NCBI RefSeq assembly: GCF_026151205.1
Contig: NC_087073.1
Coordinates: 15,581,837 to 15,645,836, forward strand
Reading direction: 5' to 3'
Origin: Bolinopsis microptera
Lineage: Eukaryota > Ctenophora > Tentaculata > Lobata > Bolinopsidae
DNA: 64,000 nucleotides
A program made the position numbers and the translations under genes. Position 1 is the first letter of the stretch. Every line of letters starts with the position of its first letter. The notes below the pieces were generated by a model, which was given only the letters and a program-made list of their open reading frames with translations, was not told the DNA's origin and searched no databases. Below are positions 47,351 through 61,200 of the stretch, one piece after another.

Positions 47351-50192
47351 GGACACGTTCATTTGAGTTTGAGGATATTGGTAAATATAAGTGACCCTAT
47401 TAAAAGGCACAGTGTAGTTGACTTTGTCACACTATGAAATTACACAAACCCTTGATGGTTAGGATAATCGTCTCATCCTCTAGGCTAACTTTGTCACATA
47501 ACGATATCTTAATCAGGTGATAAGATATCGCTTAAATACGGCCGGCACGGAAATGGTTACATTGTCACACTATAAACATGTGACAGAGTAAATATGGACC
47601 CCTTGCTGCCGTTTTTGACCAAAATTTTGAGTGTCCAGTTGATTGGATGTGTACATATGACCATTACCTACATATTTGACGACTTTTTTCGTTAGATGGT
47701 GCACTCAGGTTTACTCTGTCACACATTTAAGAAAATATGTGAACAATGTTTAGGGAACCCTGATAAGCAATGCTGAGTAGTGTAGGTTTAGTTAATGGCC
47801 TGGAAGTGCTAGGAATTGTTATTATATCATATAGTCGCAAGGAATTAAAACACAGAAGGCACAGACAAGTTTACTTTGTCACATAATCTTGATGATATCT
47901 GAACATGTGTGAAATTGAACAAATAATGATATACCAGCTTAAACCCTTTGTATTACGTACTATGGATCAAACAACACTGCTAGTACCATGCACCAGTCAC
48001 ATAAATCATTAACGTGTGGTAATATGTTAACAGTGTCACAATTAATCTACCACAACATGGTCAAAAATAGGGTAATTTCGTCACAAAAAAATTATCATAA
48101 CTCTGTCAGCTCCTTGCTGGCAAAATAACTAGTTTATCGACATTTTTTTGATGATAAAATTACATAGTATTCTAATAGAGGTATAGTTCTTCAAAATAGG
48201 GGCAAGACATGTTTACTTTGTCACATCAGTTATTATAAGAGTTAGGTAATCGTTATCAGATTAACCGATCTTTTTCGTAGTATGGATCAATTAATATAGG
48301 CAATAAAGCATCCTAATTCCTATGCCAATTTTAACACACTATCTTGATATTGTTGGGGCAGGAAAAGTTAATTTTGTCACATGTTCAGTGTCTTTGACAA
48401 ATTAATCTAAAATTGTTAAACTTGAGCTCTGATGTTCTGGACAACATTCTAACAATCGTTTCTGAAAGAATGTTGAATTCTAATACAGTTATAGATCTTC
48501 AAAATAGGGGCAAGACATGTTTACTTTGTCACATCAGTTATTATTAGAGTTAGGTAATCGTCATCACATTAAAATATTTTTTTTTGTAGTTTGGATTGAT
48601 TTATTTAGGTAATAAAGCAGCCTATGCTAATTTTTACACACTGTCTTGAAATTGTTGGGGCAGGAAAAGTTAATTTTGTCACATTTTTAGTGACTTTGAC
48701 AAATTTAACCTGAAATTGTTAAACTCGAGCTCTGATGTTCTGGACAATATTCTACCAATCGTTTCTGAAAGAATGTTGAATTCTAATACAGTTATAGATC
48801 TTCAAAATAGGGGCAAGACATGTTTACTTTGTCACATCAGTTATTATTACAGTTAGGTAATCGTCATCACATTAACATATATTTTTTTGTAGTTTGGATT
48901 GATTTATTTAGGTAATAAGGCAGCCTATGCTAATTTTTACACACTATCTTGAAATTGTTGGGGCAGGAAAAGTTAATTTTGTCACATTTTTAGTGACTTT
49001 GACAAATTTAACCCAAAATTGTTAAACTCGAGCTCTGATGTTCTGGACAATATTCTACCGATCGTTTCTGAAAGAATGTTGAATTCTAATACAGTTATAG
49101 ATCTTCAAAATAGGGGCAAGACATGTTTACTTTGTCACATCAGTTATTATTACAGTTAGGTAATCGTCATCACATTAACATATATTTTTTTGTAGTTTGG
49201 ATTGATTTATTTAGGTAATAAGGCAGCCTATGCTAATTTTTACACACTATCTTGAAATTGTTGGGGCAGGAAAAGTTAATTTTGTCACATTTTTAGTGAC
49301 TTTGACAAATTTAACCCAAAATTGTTAAACTTGAGCTCTGATGTTCTGGACAATATTCTACCAATTTTTTCTGAAAGAATGTTAAATTCTAATAGAGTTA
49401 TAGAATATATAGATCTTCAAAATAGGGGCAAGACATGTTTACTTTGTCACATCAGTTATTATAAGAGTTATTACTTATTATAAGAGACTATTTCATTATA
49501 TAATCATTGTTTTTAACCTATTTACGATTTCGTTTAATTTTTTGTGACAATGTAAACATCAACTGATCTTAACTTGCATCAACTACATTGTCATCATGTA
49601 AAGTTTTCCCGCCTTTCCAACCAAAATCAGATATAAATAATTCGCCCAAAATTTTAAATTCCATATATTGTGACAGAATTAACCTCATTTCCCAATAACC
49701 AAGTGCCTGTATTAGCTTACTATTCAAAGCAACATATTTTAAGGCTATGATTGGTACTCCGTACTTGGTAGATCAACCATCAAATAATGAGTAAAAAGGG
49801 TTTTGAGGACACCTCACAGTAGAATAGAGGTATGGTATTCTGAGTGTGACAAAGTTACCTAAATATTGCCTTGTAACCGTTCGATCCGTGCCCTTTAACC
49901 AATGTTGTATCATAATTGTTAGATTGACCTAATCTACTATGTTCCAGACCAAGGAATGATAATTAGACAACTGCAGTTAACTAAGTCACACAAAATGTGA
50001 CATTTGAACCATTATAGTGCCTAACAACAATAGATTTTCTTTCTGAGCAGTGCATATGGGAGTATGGGTTACGCGGCTAATGTTCAGAACTTCTGAACGT
50101 GCTAGGTTAATAGATGTCAAAATTAAGCCACTATCGTCAAAAACGCTATTATTTTTGTTTACCAATATCCTCAAACTCAAATGAACGTGTCC
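47351..50192. mobile_element. TTAA-flanked non-autonomous element, 35-bp perfect TIRs
   Basis: The TIRs are 47351-47385 and 50158-50192, identical over 35 bp as reverse complements (starting GGACACGTTCATTTGAG). Both ends abut TTAA (47347-47350 and 50193-50196), the target duplication typical of piggyBac. There is no transposase ORF. The 2,842-bp body carries a 303-bp tandem repeat (48188-49460) and more than 20 GTCACA or TGTGAC motifs in both orientations, often as TTTACTTTGTCACA. Confidence 0.9.
48188..49460. repeat. About 303-bp tandem repeat, 4.2 copies
   Basis: Units begin with CTTCAAAATAGGGGCAAGAC at about 48188, 48497, 48800, 49103 and 49415. Each contains TTTACTTTGTCACATCAG and TAATTTTGTCACAT. 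Copies 3 and 4 are the most alike. The array is internal to the TTAA element. Confidence 0.9.
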
Positions 50193-50196
50193 TTAA

Positions 50197-50507
50197 GTTA
50201 TATCTATTTGCCTGGTCAAGAGTAGAGCTGCTTTAATTTTGTTCTGTTTTATTCGGGCTGTGAAAAATTGCTGAAATACCCCGAATCATTATTATTTGAA
50301 GCATTTATACTGTACTACATTTACCGTATTACGCTGAATTTTCAAATAATTTACTTTTTTGAACTATAATAGAAAAACAATTATTTCGTTAAATTGTCGA
50401 AGTAACAATGACAGCACCCGCTGATGAAACAAACAAAACAATTACAACCCACACGAGTCACACAAATAATATATTCTAAATTTCTAAATTGTCCAGATTT
50501 CAAATTT
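50197..50507. other. Spacer after TTAA element
   Basis: AT-rich with nothing recognisable. It holds the 3' flank of the minus-strand gene ending at 50508. Confidence 0.4.
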
Positions 50508-51415
50508 TTAGTTTTCTTTTGAAGAGCCAACGGGAAAATAAAGATGCTTCAAGTTAACAATGGAGGTGTTCGTTGTGGAAGCTTCAGATCTCAGTTTGAA
50601 GAAAACTTTGTCCTCTTTCTCGTCGCAGAATGTTTGGATGATTGACATGGTGTTGAAATCTTCTATCTGAAACTGGTTGTGCGGTTGTTAACAGGGTAAA
50701 TAGGTACAATACTGACCGGCTGTGAGAGGGCTATTACTATTAGCCAGCTATCAGTTATAGCTACATTGCCAGATTCGCATCAACATGCATCGAAATCTTG
50801 GTTGAAATAAAATCAGGGCCTAGTTTTTCTATTAAAGCCATTACAACTCTGGGTCTGGCAAGAAGCTCGATAAGTATCGTCAACGAGCAAGGAAGCAGGC
50901 AATACGCATTATTGTGACCATATTCAAAGCGAGACTGTTTCTAAACGTATTATATGTGGCTATTAGTATTTACTCGTCTTATTTAATGAAATATATTACG
51001 ATGTTGTTAATACTTGATAAAATATTTCATGACCTTACTAAGACACTTACCAGTGTCTTTACAAGGAAGGATTGTGATAGTCTGATCTCCTTGCAGTAAC
51101 TGGTACTGTAAGATGTTATCCGATAGGGAGTAGTCCAGATCCCAGCTTGTAGCAGAGCAGAGAGACGGGCAAGTTTAGCTACACACAGATATTTGGTGTT
51201 GTTCATGTGTTTCATCCAATCTATGTCGTACGGATATACTTTACCTGCAACATTTCACAACCATGAGCAATAAGTTTGACAGTTAGTCTCAAGAGGTAAT
51301 CCACCGAGGCGTGCAGTGCGAACTGTGTAGTGTGAACTGTGCAGTGTGATGGGTGCACCGCCTCTTTATATAATATAATGTCTTTAGTCTTACCGCCACC
51401 GTGGTACCCACTCAT
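50508..51415 (-). CDS. Small three-exon gene model, unknown protein
   Basis: Exons are 51415-51394, 51244-51051 and 50666-50508. The junctions G|GTAAGAC to TTGCAG|GT (phase 1) and CTG|GTAAGTG to TTTCAG|ATA (phase 0) keep a single frame of 124 residues ending in TAA. The last exon (IEDFNTMSIIQTFCDEKED, KVFFKLRSEASTTNTSIVN) is the best supported. The middle exon is less sure: another frame of it, and the preceding stretch at 51245-51320 (VDYLLRLTVKLIAHGCEMLQ), also look coding, so the splicing may differ. No family recognised. Confidence 0.4.
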
Positions 51416-51755
51416 TTCATTATTTCACATTTTCAAGTTGCAGAATCGGCCGGAGATATGATCATCAGATAATTTACCTCATACCGTTTCTTTGAATAAA
51501 GTTAGTGCTCTCAAACCCCGATCAATATACTCCTGATAAATATCTACTTTCAAAGCACCCTTAATAATGAAATTAAAGCAGGCCATTCCTTTAATTGTAA
51601 TGGGCTCATTTTGCGCTTATCTTTTATCACTTTTTAACAATTGTTTAAAAGTTTAAATGCTAATTTCGTCGTTCGTTCAATCTTTATTCTGCAACCCCGT
51701 ACGTCTAAAAAAGTGTAAGTAGTGCGTAATCATGACTTCCTCTGTTATTGCTGGA

Positions 51756-53119
51756 TCATCTATTAACATGAAGCCGACATGTTTTAATATAGTCATAGAT
51801 GGTGTCCAATATTTGTTGGCGTACATTGGGGAAATAACTTGAATCTTCAAATGAACAAGATCCAAAAACACATGAATTTTATTTCAACAAAACTTACTTT
51901 CAAAGTAAAAGACACCCTGCTCTCCGGTCCTTGTTTTCGTAAAGAATCTTGAAATACAGCACCACACAGCCCGTCCATAGAAGACGTAGTCAAATTGCCT
52001 GGCAAGTCCTGAAATTGAAATGCTGATAAAGGTGGTACGCATTAATGAGTTGGATTGATATGCACTACTATACATGATTAATAAATAATAAATATACATG
52101 ATATTTGGAAAATTCACAAATTTTAACGTATTTGAATATTAAATAATGGCATCAGCACCAAAAAAGTTTTCTTTCGAAAGTGCAGAAGTCATCGGATTCT
52201 CGGAATTAAAATATATTGTACGTTGGTTTTCCATTCTTACCACTGATCTAGCCTAGATAAATGCCGAAAAATAGCAATTTAATCAATGGAAGAACATTTA
52301 TCAGTAAATAAATGGTCGAGTTGCCACGTGTTACTATAACCGAGTATAATAAAGCATGAAGTAAGCAATAAGTATTACAAGTAACGACAAAGGAACCTTT
52401 GTTGTGGCCGAGCTGTGTTATTCTTCGGAAACACAGCTCGGCCACAACAAAGGAGGCCATGCATAATATAATCATGAGATACTGGTATAACACACGTACT
52501 GCAGTTCATGATAATAAGATATTCATTTCTTGGAATTGCAATTCCAAGAAATTAAATTCTTATTATCATATTCATGTATACGATTTTCTTGATGTTTCTT
52601 GTCCTATATAGTATATATTGTAGCTACTATATATAGCTATTATATATGTGGCATAGGATTGTTATGATAATTTTCAACTCGGCCCGTTTCTAACAACACT
52701 ATGACATAGTGTATAGAGTATAGAAAATAGACCCTGTATACGAATACAGTATTACTGTATAGTAAGAATAGAACTTTATAGTTTCTATCATTGAACCAAC
52801 TTTCCTGGCTGGCCATACTATTCAATATTCATTCTGTAATGCCGATAAATGACCATGATACTAGCATGCTGTAAATTAATTTCATGTTGATAGATTTATC
52901 TTTCTATAACTACAGAAAATGTTTGAACTTTGATTAATAAATATTGAAAAATAACGTACCAACTAGATAAAAGGGGACGGCAGCCCATGTGAGGCTGATA
53001 CAAGGGAGAACTGTGAAGACGAGATGGTAAAGAAGCTGAAACCCACCCAAAATATGGGTCAAAGAGGACAAGAGTGAGAAAAACACAACCTGTGAAGCTA
53101 TGTCATGGCGAAAACGCAT
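51756..53119 (-). CDS. Small membrane protein, three exons
   Basis: Exons are 53119-52960, 52008-51898 and 51844-51756. Both junctions are phase 1: GTTG|GTACGT to TTTCAG|GA and GAAA|GTAAGT to TGAAG|AT. The model encodes 119 residues. Residues about 9-55 hold two hydrophobic segments (VVFFSLLSSL, then LVFTVLPCISLTWAAVPFYL), so it is membrane-bound. The rest includes FDYVFYGRAVWCCISRFF and a C-terminal helix (NVRQQILDTIYDYIKTCRL). The ORF frame of exon 3 in isolation is wrong; phase demands the frame used here. A palindrome cluster fills intron 1. Family unknown. Confidence 0.45.
52396..52760. repeat. Cluster of palindromes
   Basis: At least four palindromes stand in 365 bp. They are: a perfect 24-bp stem with a 10-nt loop (52396-52453); a 60-bp palindrome with arms matching 27 of 30 and no loop (52509-52568); ACACTATG-A-CATAGTGT (52696-52712); and ATACAGTA-T-TACTGTAT (52744-52760). 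The AT-rich sequence between contains further partial ones. All lie in the first intron of the minus-strand membrane-protein model. Confidence 0.8.
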
Positions 53120-55254
53120 TTTGTACAACTATACAACCAGAGTGAGCTTATTTGTGTTGCACACAGATAGGTTATATACAGAAAACAAAAGGGATCGAGG
53201 CTGCATACAAGTGTAAAGTGCACAATACAGCTCTTATATTCAGTGTACTTCTAGGAGTGTGTATTCATTAAGATCTTTTGTTTGGTAACTTTACTTGACG
53301 AGCAGACAATATACTAATGTAAGTACCAAACTACTCACCACGTTATCTCATGGCTGTCACTTTTACATTATCTCCACACATTTAACTCCGGCATTCAGCG
53401 GGGATGCTATACCCAGAGGCAGGCAAACCGTCTTCATTTCATCCTTTTGTGGCCCACCTTTAAAAAAATACCAAACTGAGAGGTTGTCTGTGTAGAGAAT
53501 TGGGTAGCGTATAAAAACTAAAAGCAGGTATTTCATTTATGTGTTAAGGTATAGATGGTTATTGGTTGAGTGATGCTGTCCCTTTTGGTCCACGTTCGTA
53601 TTGCTTCAGTCGTGATACGTTCGGGGCTAAAACAAAATATACATAAGGAATAAAGTAATAAACCGAAAATTCCGATTTAGATTATTTTATAGTAAGCACG
53701 GTATTTCGTTTATATGATAGTTTTTATTTACGTACAAGGTTTTTTTGCATAAATTGGTCGTTGCACGGGCGAAATGGTTAGCTTAAATTTATGACCCCAA
53801 CGGCCACGGGTCACTCATATAACGACTATTTTATTTACCTCGTGATTCATTGGCCTTCCTTTATTCACGATATTTTGTTAAATTATACATTTATTTATTT
53901 AATAGCCTATAAGTGCTGACAAAACTAAATTTATGTAAAAATTTCTACCGGTAAAAAGTTAAAATTAAAAATTCACTAGCCTGGGTTCTAAAGTCTAGCG
54001 CAAAATTAGTTTCATAGCATAGCGGTAAGGACAAAATACATTTTGACTTTCAAACTTTAAAAGTGCAACATCAAGTTTTTAATTTTTGAACATAATAAGC
54101 TTGGCTTTAGTGGGAGCGAATAAGCTGATAAAGAACCGAAATTCACAAAAATTATATCAAGAACATCCCCAGGTACCACAGGGTTGCCACACCCCAGAGG
54201 TAGGCAGAGCATCTCAATGCTATCCTCTCGTGGGCTTTCTTGGCCCAACCTCTCAAAAAAAAAGAAAGAAAAAAGTACCAACAAAATTTGGCACATTATT
54301 CGTGAAATCCAATAACGTGGCAATAACAATACTTAGAGGCTGGGGCCAGCTTATACATAAAGTCCGCTGGTAATTTTGGCCGTCCAGACTCCAGTAGTGG
54401 GCCGATAAGGTACTAAGGTAATTCGATAGAACATGACAACATTAACAAAGAAATAAGGTGAATATTTCTAAATATTCCCAACTTATCGGATGAATACGCC
54501 AAGAAACCAGTTCTGAGAGCACGTGGGCGGCACTTTGCTTATCACGTGGGCGGTACTCCTGCCAGTCATATATCCCAGCTCATTACTTCATTATACTTAT
54601 ATACTCCTCAGAAAAATTGACTGAAAATATTTTAACTTGAAGTGCAGTGCTCGTCTAGACTAAGTTCAGACAGTGGGAGCTTTACTAGCAGCTCTAACAG
54701 GGGGTACAGTTGTTGTAAATCTGAGAAGGTAAAGCTCGGGTGATATACGCGTACATATGTAACACTAAACCGGCCGATAAAGCATGAATGATATATACTC
54801 TTGCCCAAACTTATCATTCACTTCTACAAACCTGCCATTAAAATTCGTTCACTTTCGTATGTTTGAAATCTTTTTAGTTTGAGCTTGGATTAGCGGTGGA
54901 ATTCCAGGGAATTTGGTGTGGTCTTAGGGCCTTTCTGTACGGTTGCTTGGTCATCAACCTAGGTCATATAGTAAATTCTTCGACTCAGTAAGTACTGCTA
55001 TAGGATAGGTTCAGAAAAATAAAATTTCATTTTTATTTCTATTAATACTCAACCATGAATATTGGTCATATTATGCGGTTTTTGTGCTGTCATAATGATT
55101 TCTAAACACAGTACTAGGTACATTACATAATAAGGGCGTTTGTAAACGCGCTTAATCACTCAGATCATTTATGATGAGGTGCTAATTGATTTTGATAATG
55201 TAACCCGATCTGGTGAGTCTCAAAATTCAAGTGTGAATACCCACCTCCTTTCAG
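53120..55254. other. Intergenic
   Basis: No firm gene. Two diverged copies of an approximately 80-bp sequence lie at about 53393-53470 and 54176-54262 (CCCAGAGG-AGGCA, then ATCCTNTNGTGGG). Two CACGTGGGCGG boxes at about 54520-54555 and a TATAC-rich stretch near 54590 may belong to the promoter of the plus-strand EGF gene. The first exon of that gene was not found. Confidence 0.35.
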
Positions 55255-58200
55255 TTTTTGTGACGCCCAAGGCAACCCTTGCAACACTACAACCTTCCTG
55301 ACGACTAATCTATTTCAGCAGTCTTGTACAAGGTAAGGAATATAACACTGTCAGATATAGCTTATGTAAGGGTATAGTAATCTAAATTTAGCCTAAAATG
55401 GGCTTTTTATGATTTTCAAAACTTTAATTATTTTTTCCACTTTAATTATTTCGGTTGGGAAATTACTAATATTTTGATACCTTATATTTCTGATATTATT
55501 TTTTGTTTTGAACTTGTTGTTTTAACTAACGATTTTACAATAATTATTATTAATTGTCAGTTTAGGGACATAAATCCGACTTTCCAAACTCTAATTCTGG
55601 CCATCAGAGATTTATTCAAGAAATTTATTAACTTTAGAGTATTTAATAATTGTGCTAGGATCGTGTCCGGACAGCAAATCCTTCGTCTTTTCTTATGTTA
55701 GCAACCGTTCATCTAGCTTTAGTGTCCATAATTGTAAAAAGGAAGAATTGTTTTGTGTGGTTTACCACTTTGTCAGGTGTCAGGACTCAGGCATGAGCTG
55801 TTTTAGAAGGTCTCCAAGAACAGGTTGAAGGACTTCATTATAAATTATTGATTAATTTCTCTTGGCAAAAGATTCCATAGCTTTGTGGCTTTTATCCCAA
55901 TTAATGAGTTATCATGATGATTTACAACGGACCTCCGGACTTTGGTACATTTTTTTAACTTGTTAACTTATCAGGGCGATACGCCAGTATTGACACCATA
56001 CAATCGACGCTTCTCAGTTCTTCGCTCATCCCTTTTTAATATTTTCCATTCAATATTCGCCCCTCGACTCTCTCACTCTCAGACGTAATTATCAGCCAAA
56101 ACGATATAAAGTGCCGATGAAATCGTTGGATTCCATTGATTTTTTTCCTGAGCACGATAAAATATCAAACTTTATTTGTGCTAATTTTCAAGTCAACTAA
56201 TCAGTGGACACTCATCGCACTAAGAACTCCTCGAAACGACGTCTCCCGTTATTTGTTTGTCAGGCTAGTCTTTTGATTGCTGGTTGTTTAGGGTTGTTTA
56301 CTAATACTAGTTTCTCAAAATGGAGAGTTATCTGATTGTTGATCTAGTTGAGAAAATTTTCAAGCCGTCACCTTCACATTCCCTACTGTAGAGCAAACCA
56401 ACAAACATAAAAGATTTACTGGGCTATGCCATTTTCAGTCCTCAGTCTTGCACTGCGTTTTAGTGGTAATTTCAATACGGAGTGGACGATTTAATTCGCT
56501 AAGTGGCTGAAATGGGAGCCGCCAGTGAAAGGCTCTTTACACTAGTTTGCCGGTTCCATGAAAGCATGAAGATCATATATCGGGCGAAATCTTTTTACGA
56601 TCTTAGTCATAATAACAGTCTTTACATTTCAGCTGTTGTACCGGCTGGGAGGGTAACGTATGTTCAACAGGTGAGCAACTACAGTTCCAGAGTCTATAAT
56701 TAAACTAAAAGTAAAATATTCGACCATTACAACAATTAAACTATTTTAAATTTCTAGTTAAGATATAAAACAGTAATTGCGTATGATTATAACTGTTTTT
56801 TCTCCAATATTAATACTTAATATTCAACACGTTCTCCCCCAGATAAAGATGAATGTAACGAGGTAGATGCACCTTGTCCAGGATACTGTATTAACCTACC
56901 TGGCTCTTTTAGGTGCGTACTTTTTTAAATTTTACAATTCACCCATCATTATCTACCCTTATAATACATGTATCACCCATAATTTTCTACCATTACAAAT
57001 TATTTGGTTGAACTAAAAAATTTAACACCCACTTTATTTTTTTTAAACCTCGATCACCCGCTTATACGTTTATAAATATAATTGCCGCATTTACAACTGC
57101 ATCATTCCTATTTTGGCCTAATTCATTCTCGTACATAGTCACATTAATTATCAATTTTCCACACGTAACCTGCGTTTTGTCAAGCCAGATGCAAACCGGT
57201 TTGCTTTATTAGGAAGGAACATCGTCGAACACTGAAATAAGCTTAAAGTAGAGAAAACTTGGCTGATAAGAGAATATGTGCTTGTGTGTCCTAGGTTCTT
57301 AACAATTTGTATGCGTGATGTTAGTTTTTCGGCATTATTGAATAGCCTTATCGGTCACAACCTTTACTTTTATCATACGAGGGGACCTTTTGCGCTAGTA
57401 TCCTAAAATGATAAAGTAGGCAAAATACCCCAGCAATCACTATTAGATTGCTAGTTCATAGGAATCTTCATGGCTGTTTCACACGAGAGACGTGACTCAG
57501 AACCGTATGCCGATACCACTTCATGGATACGGTTCATAGGAACCACAGTTCACATTGTAATCTAATTTCTATCTGCAGGTGTGGTTGTCCAGATACGACC
57601 CAAATATCAGCTGATGGACGGCAATGTGTGAACCTCTGCGTTCTGGTGAGATCAGACTCTCATTCAATATTTAACCTTTCCAGTGACTTTTGAACTAATT
57701 CACCAAGTACGCGTATGGAAAGTTTTGTCCCTGGGAGGTTCAAGATAAGAGAGTAGGGATAGTTAACCCTGGGTACCATATCAGGCTCAGTGCGAACAAC
57801 GTTGTGAGATTGTCAATGTTACTGCAGAATGCCACTGTTTCAGTGGTTACTCCTTGGATCAAAACGGGATCAACTGCACTGGTAAGATGATGTGTGAATA
57901 TGAATGTTTTTGAATCCTCTTTTACCATCACACGTTATAAAGTATTTGTTGATACAGCTGTTACAGGATCAAAGTTTTTAAAGCTACAATACCTCCAACC
58001 AGTAATTTCCCCGGAACATAAGACCCTGCCCCCTCCAGACAGAATTACTAATAACAATCGCGGGTACACACTACACAAGTAGCTAAAGTATTTAACCTTT
58101 TGCTGTATCAGATCTCTATATCCCATCCAATAAAGCAAGAATAATGAATCTTCAACTCTAACTCCAGTCAACACAGCATTTGCCTTCACCGATATTTTGC

Positions 58201-61200
58201 TGCACCAGATATTTTGCTGCACCAGATATTTTGCTGCACCAGATATTTTGCTGCACCAGATGCCAAACAAAGTCGCGTGCCAACACATATGTAAAATATT
58301 ACAGCGATGGAATAATCAATATTTTGGGCCTAAACATGTCAGTGGTGACGAGATAAGGCACCCCATGAGAGATAGTAGACATTTGAAGCCCACATTCCTA
58401 GCTGATATGAAAAATGAAATTGAACTTTGCCCTGTATATCTGAGTATCTGTGGTCTTAAACATCCGGGAAACACCATCTCTTCCTGGACCCTTCGAGAAG
58501 TACTGACTCCAAAACTTAACCTCGGAACTCGTGATCGAACTACCTTATTATGTATGCCAAGAAGCTGTGAGGGGTGCTTGACATACGATACATTTGGAAT
58601 ATTCTCCCTTATCACGGTCCTGGCCACCTGCTCTGATTATAAAAAGGGAGACCGCCACAGGTAGACACGTGAATACGTGGGGCTCGTTAAGCTACCAGTA
58701 GTACTTCAGGGCAGGGGCTCTTATTATTGTGACGTCGTGTTTATCTTACTGACGCCATAAAGTATAATCAGACTATTGCCCTTTGTAATTGTGACGTTAT
58801 GAGTATGGGCTTTTATGGAAACTAATAAAAATATATTTTTCGGTTCTATTCTCTACTAGGGACCAATATTATCATGACGTCACTATTATCTTTCTGACGC
58901 CATAACGGGAATACCTGTGCTGTGCCGTGGCCGCTCCGTGAAATGAAATCAGACTATTGTTTCTTATAATTATGACGTTATAAATATGCTATTGTAATAA
59001 TTATACAAACAAATGAACATAAAGTCTAGTACCGACTAGAACCGACGACTTCTTCAGACATTGACGAGTGTGTGACTAACGTTGCAATCTGCGCGGACCA
59101 CTCCCACTCACACTGCGAGAACACGATAGGGAATTATACCTGTAAATGTGACACTGGGTACACGGAAAACGGTACTGTCTCTGATTGGACATGTCACGGT
59201 GAGTTCTCAAAAAGAAGTAACAGAGGATGAAATATTTTCTTAACTTCTCACCAAGTTTTTTAATAAATTAACCAGATTAACACTGCAATAGCATGGATTG
59301 TAATAAAGCATTTAAAACAATAAACACGGAACTACCATTCTCTTAGTACCCATACCTCCCGCTCAGATATTGACGAATGTACAAATGGAGTAGCTCTCTG
59401 TACGGACACGTGCACAAACACACCTGGAGGGTACACGTGCTCCTGCCCTCAGGGCTTCTATCTCCGTAACAACCACACTTGTCAAGATATAGACGAGTGT
59501 GCGAGCAACACTACTTGTCCTCTTACTGCTATTTGTACGAATACTCCCGGAAGGTTAGATCACACATTTGTTCGGAATTATCTTTTATCAAAAACAGAAG
59601 ATGGATTGATAAACTGATAAAAGTTCCTTTTTTTTTTTCAAGAAGTTGGTTCACGCGTTCATAATTAGGGTGGACTCAGGACTGGATCTGAAGTGTTACA
59701 ATGATGTCATGGGGAGCCCTAAAATATTTTGGTACTTGGTATTTGGTAACTTGGTACTCTCTTCGAAATGAAATTCGTAAGAAAGTTAAAAAATGTTGGT
59801 ACTTGGTACTTTCCTCTAAATGAAATTCGTAAGAAAGCTAACTGTATTTACTTCAGCTTCAACTGCTCCTGCCCGAGTGGTTTCGTGTACAACGTAGTGA
59901 ACAACACGTGTGATAATATAGACGAATGCGTGACCCCCGGAGTTTGTGTCAATGGCGATTGTCAGGATACACAAGGGAGTTTCCAGTGCAACTGTCATTC
60001 TGGATTCGGGTTTTTCAACAAAACGTGAGCAATAATTATCGTGTTCATTGTTCACCTCGTTAAGATAAGAAAAGACTGATCGTTATCGACAAATCATTTA
60101 CAACTACAGCGACAAACATATTAATCTTTAAGTACGGAAATGACATAGCCACGTGTTAAAAACATTTGTATTTAGTATTTACGAAAGTGGATCATTGCTT
60201 CAAAACTAAGAAATCAAACAGCACCTTATCCGTAGTTTCTGCAAAGACATAAACGAGTGCAACATAAAGCCAGCCCTATGCCCCATGGGCTGTGTTAACA
60301 CAATCGGAGGGTACCATTGCACGTGTTCGTTTGGCTGGCTGGCTAACATGACAACACACACGTGCGAGAAACAACCCTGGAACACTTGTCAGCAGATATG
60401 TCAGTACGACCCCAACGTAAGTATTAGTAATATAAAACCCTAAAAAGTCCTCCTCCTCTCTGAATCGCATGCCATTCCACCGTGCGGCCATTTCGATTAA
60501 AATTTGCTGATAAAAAATTTGTAAATAACAAAAAGATTTTTTTAAAAGAAAAAAAATGTAAAAACATTTACTGTTCTTTTGTTAAACTTCATTTATTTAC
60601 TGTCAACTTTCGGCAGGACCATAATAAATGCATCTGTAAGTGCAGCAGAGGGTTCGAGGCTGACCCTTTGAACAGTAGACAATGTATTGATATTGACGAA
60701 TGTGTGACACAGCCGAACATTTGTCCAAACGGGAGGAAATGCATCAACACAGTGGGAGGCTATCACTGTGACTGTCTACCTGGTTATATAAACGATTGGA
60801 CTAACTCTGGAGCTTGCATAGGTGTGAGAACTTACATTTTTCACTAAGAATCCCGTTTAGGTTGTCAAAAGAGCTGTTCAACCAATTTTTATTTACCGAT
60901 AGAAAAACTTTAATGTCATGTGGCAAGTCTTGATTGAAGTAGTGACTGCTTTTATCAATAAAAGCGCAATATTTCCTCAGATAAAAATGAATGTGAAGAG
61001 CCGCACATTCTTGACCAGTGTCTCAAAAGGAAGAACAGAACTTGTATCAACACCATAGGATCCTACAACTGCTCTTGCAAGTAAGCCTATCGTCTTGTTC
61101 GAACCAAAATTGTTCATTTAAGATGGCCACCTAGTGTGTTGGAAACGCGCAGATGCAGGTTTAAAGACATTTAAGTTTAACATCACAATCATAATCTGCG

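Larger units (their letters stand above)
57882..59057 (+). other. Intron 5 of the EGF gene, with two repeat arrays
   Basis: The intron separates the second and third EGF modules. It contains a perfect 17-bp minisatellite x 4 (58192-58259) and a diverged duplication rich in TGACG motifs (58721-58990). The 155-codon ORF at 58197-58664 begins in the minisatellite and is not a gene. Confidence 0.6.

Noticed and set aside
58197-58664. 155-residue plus-strand ORF in the EGF-gene intron
   Set aside because: It starts inside the 17-bp minisatellite and lies between two well-supported EGF exons; an antisense frame is also open.
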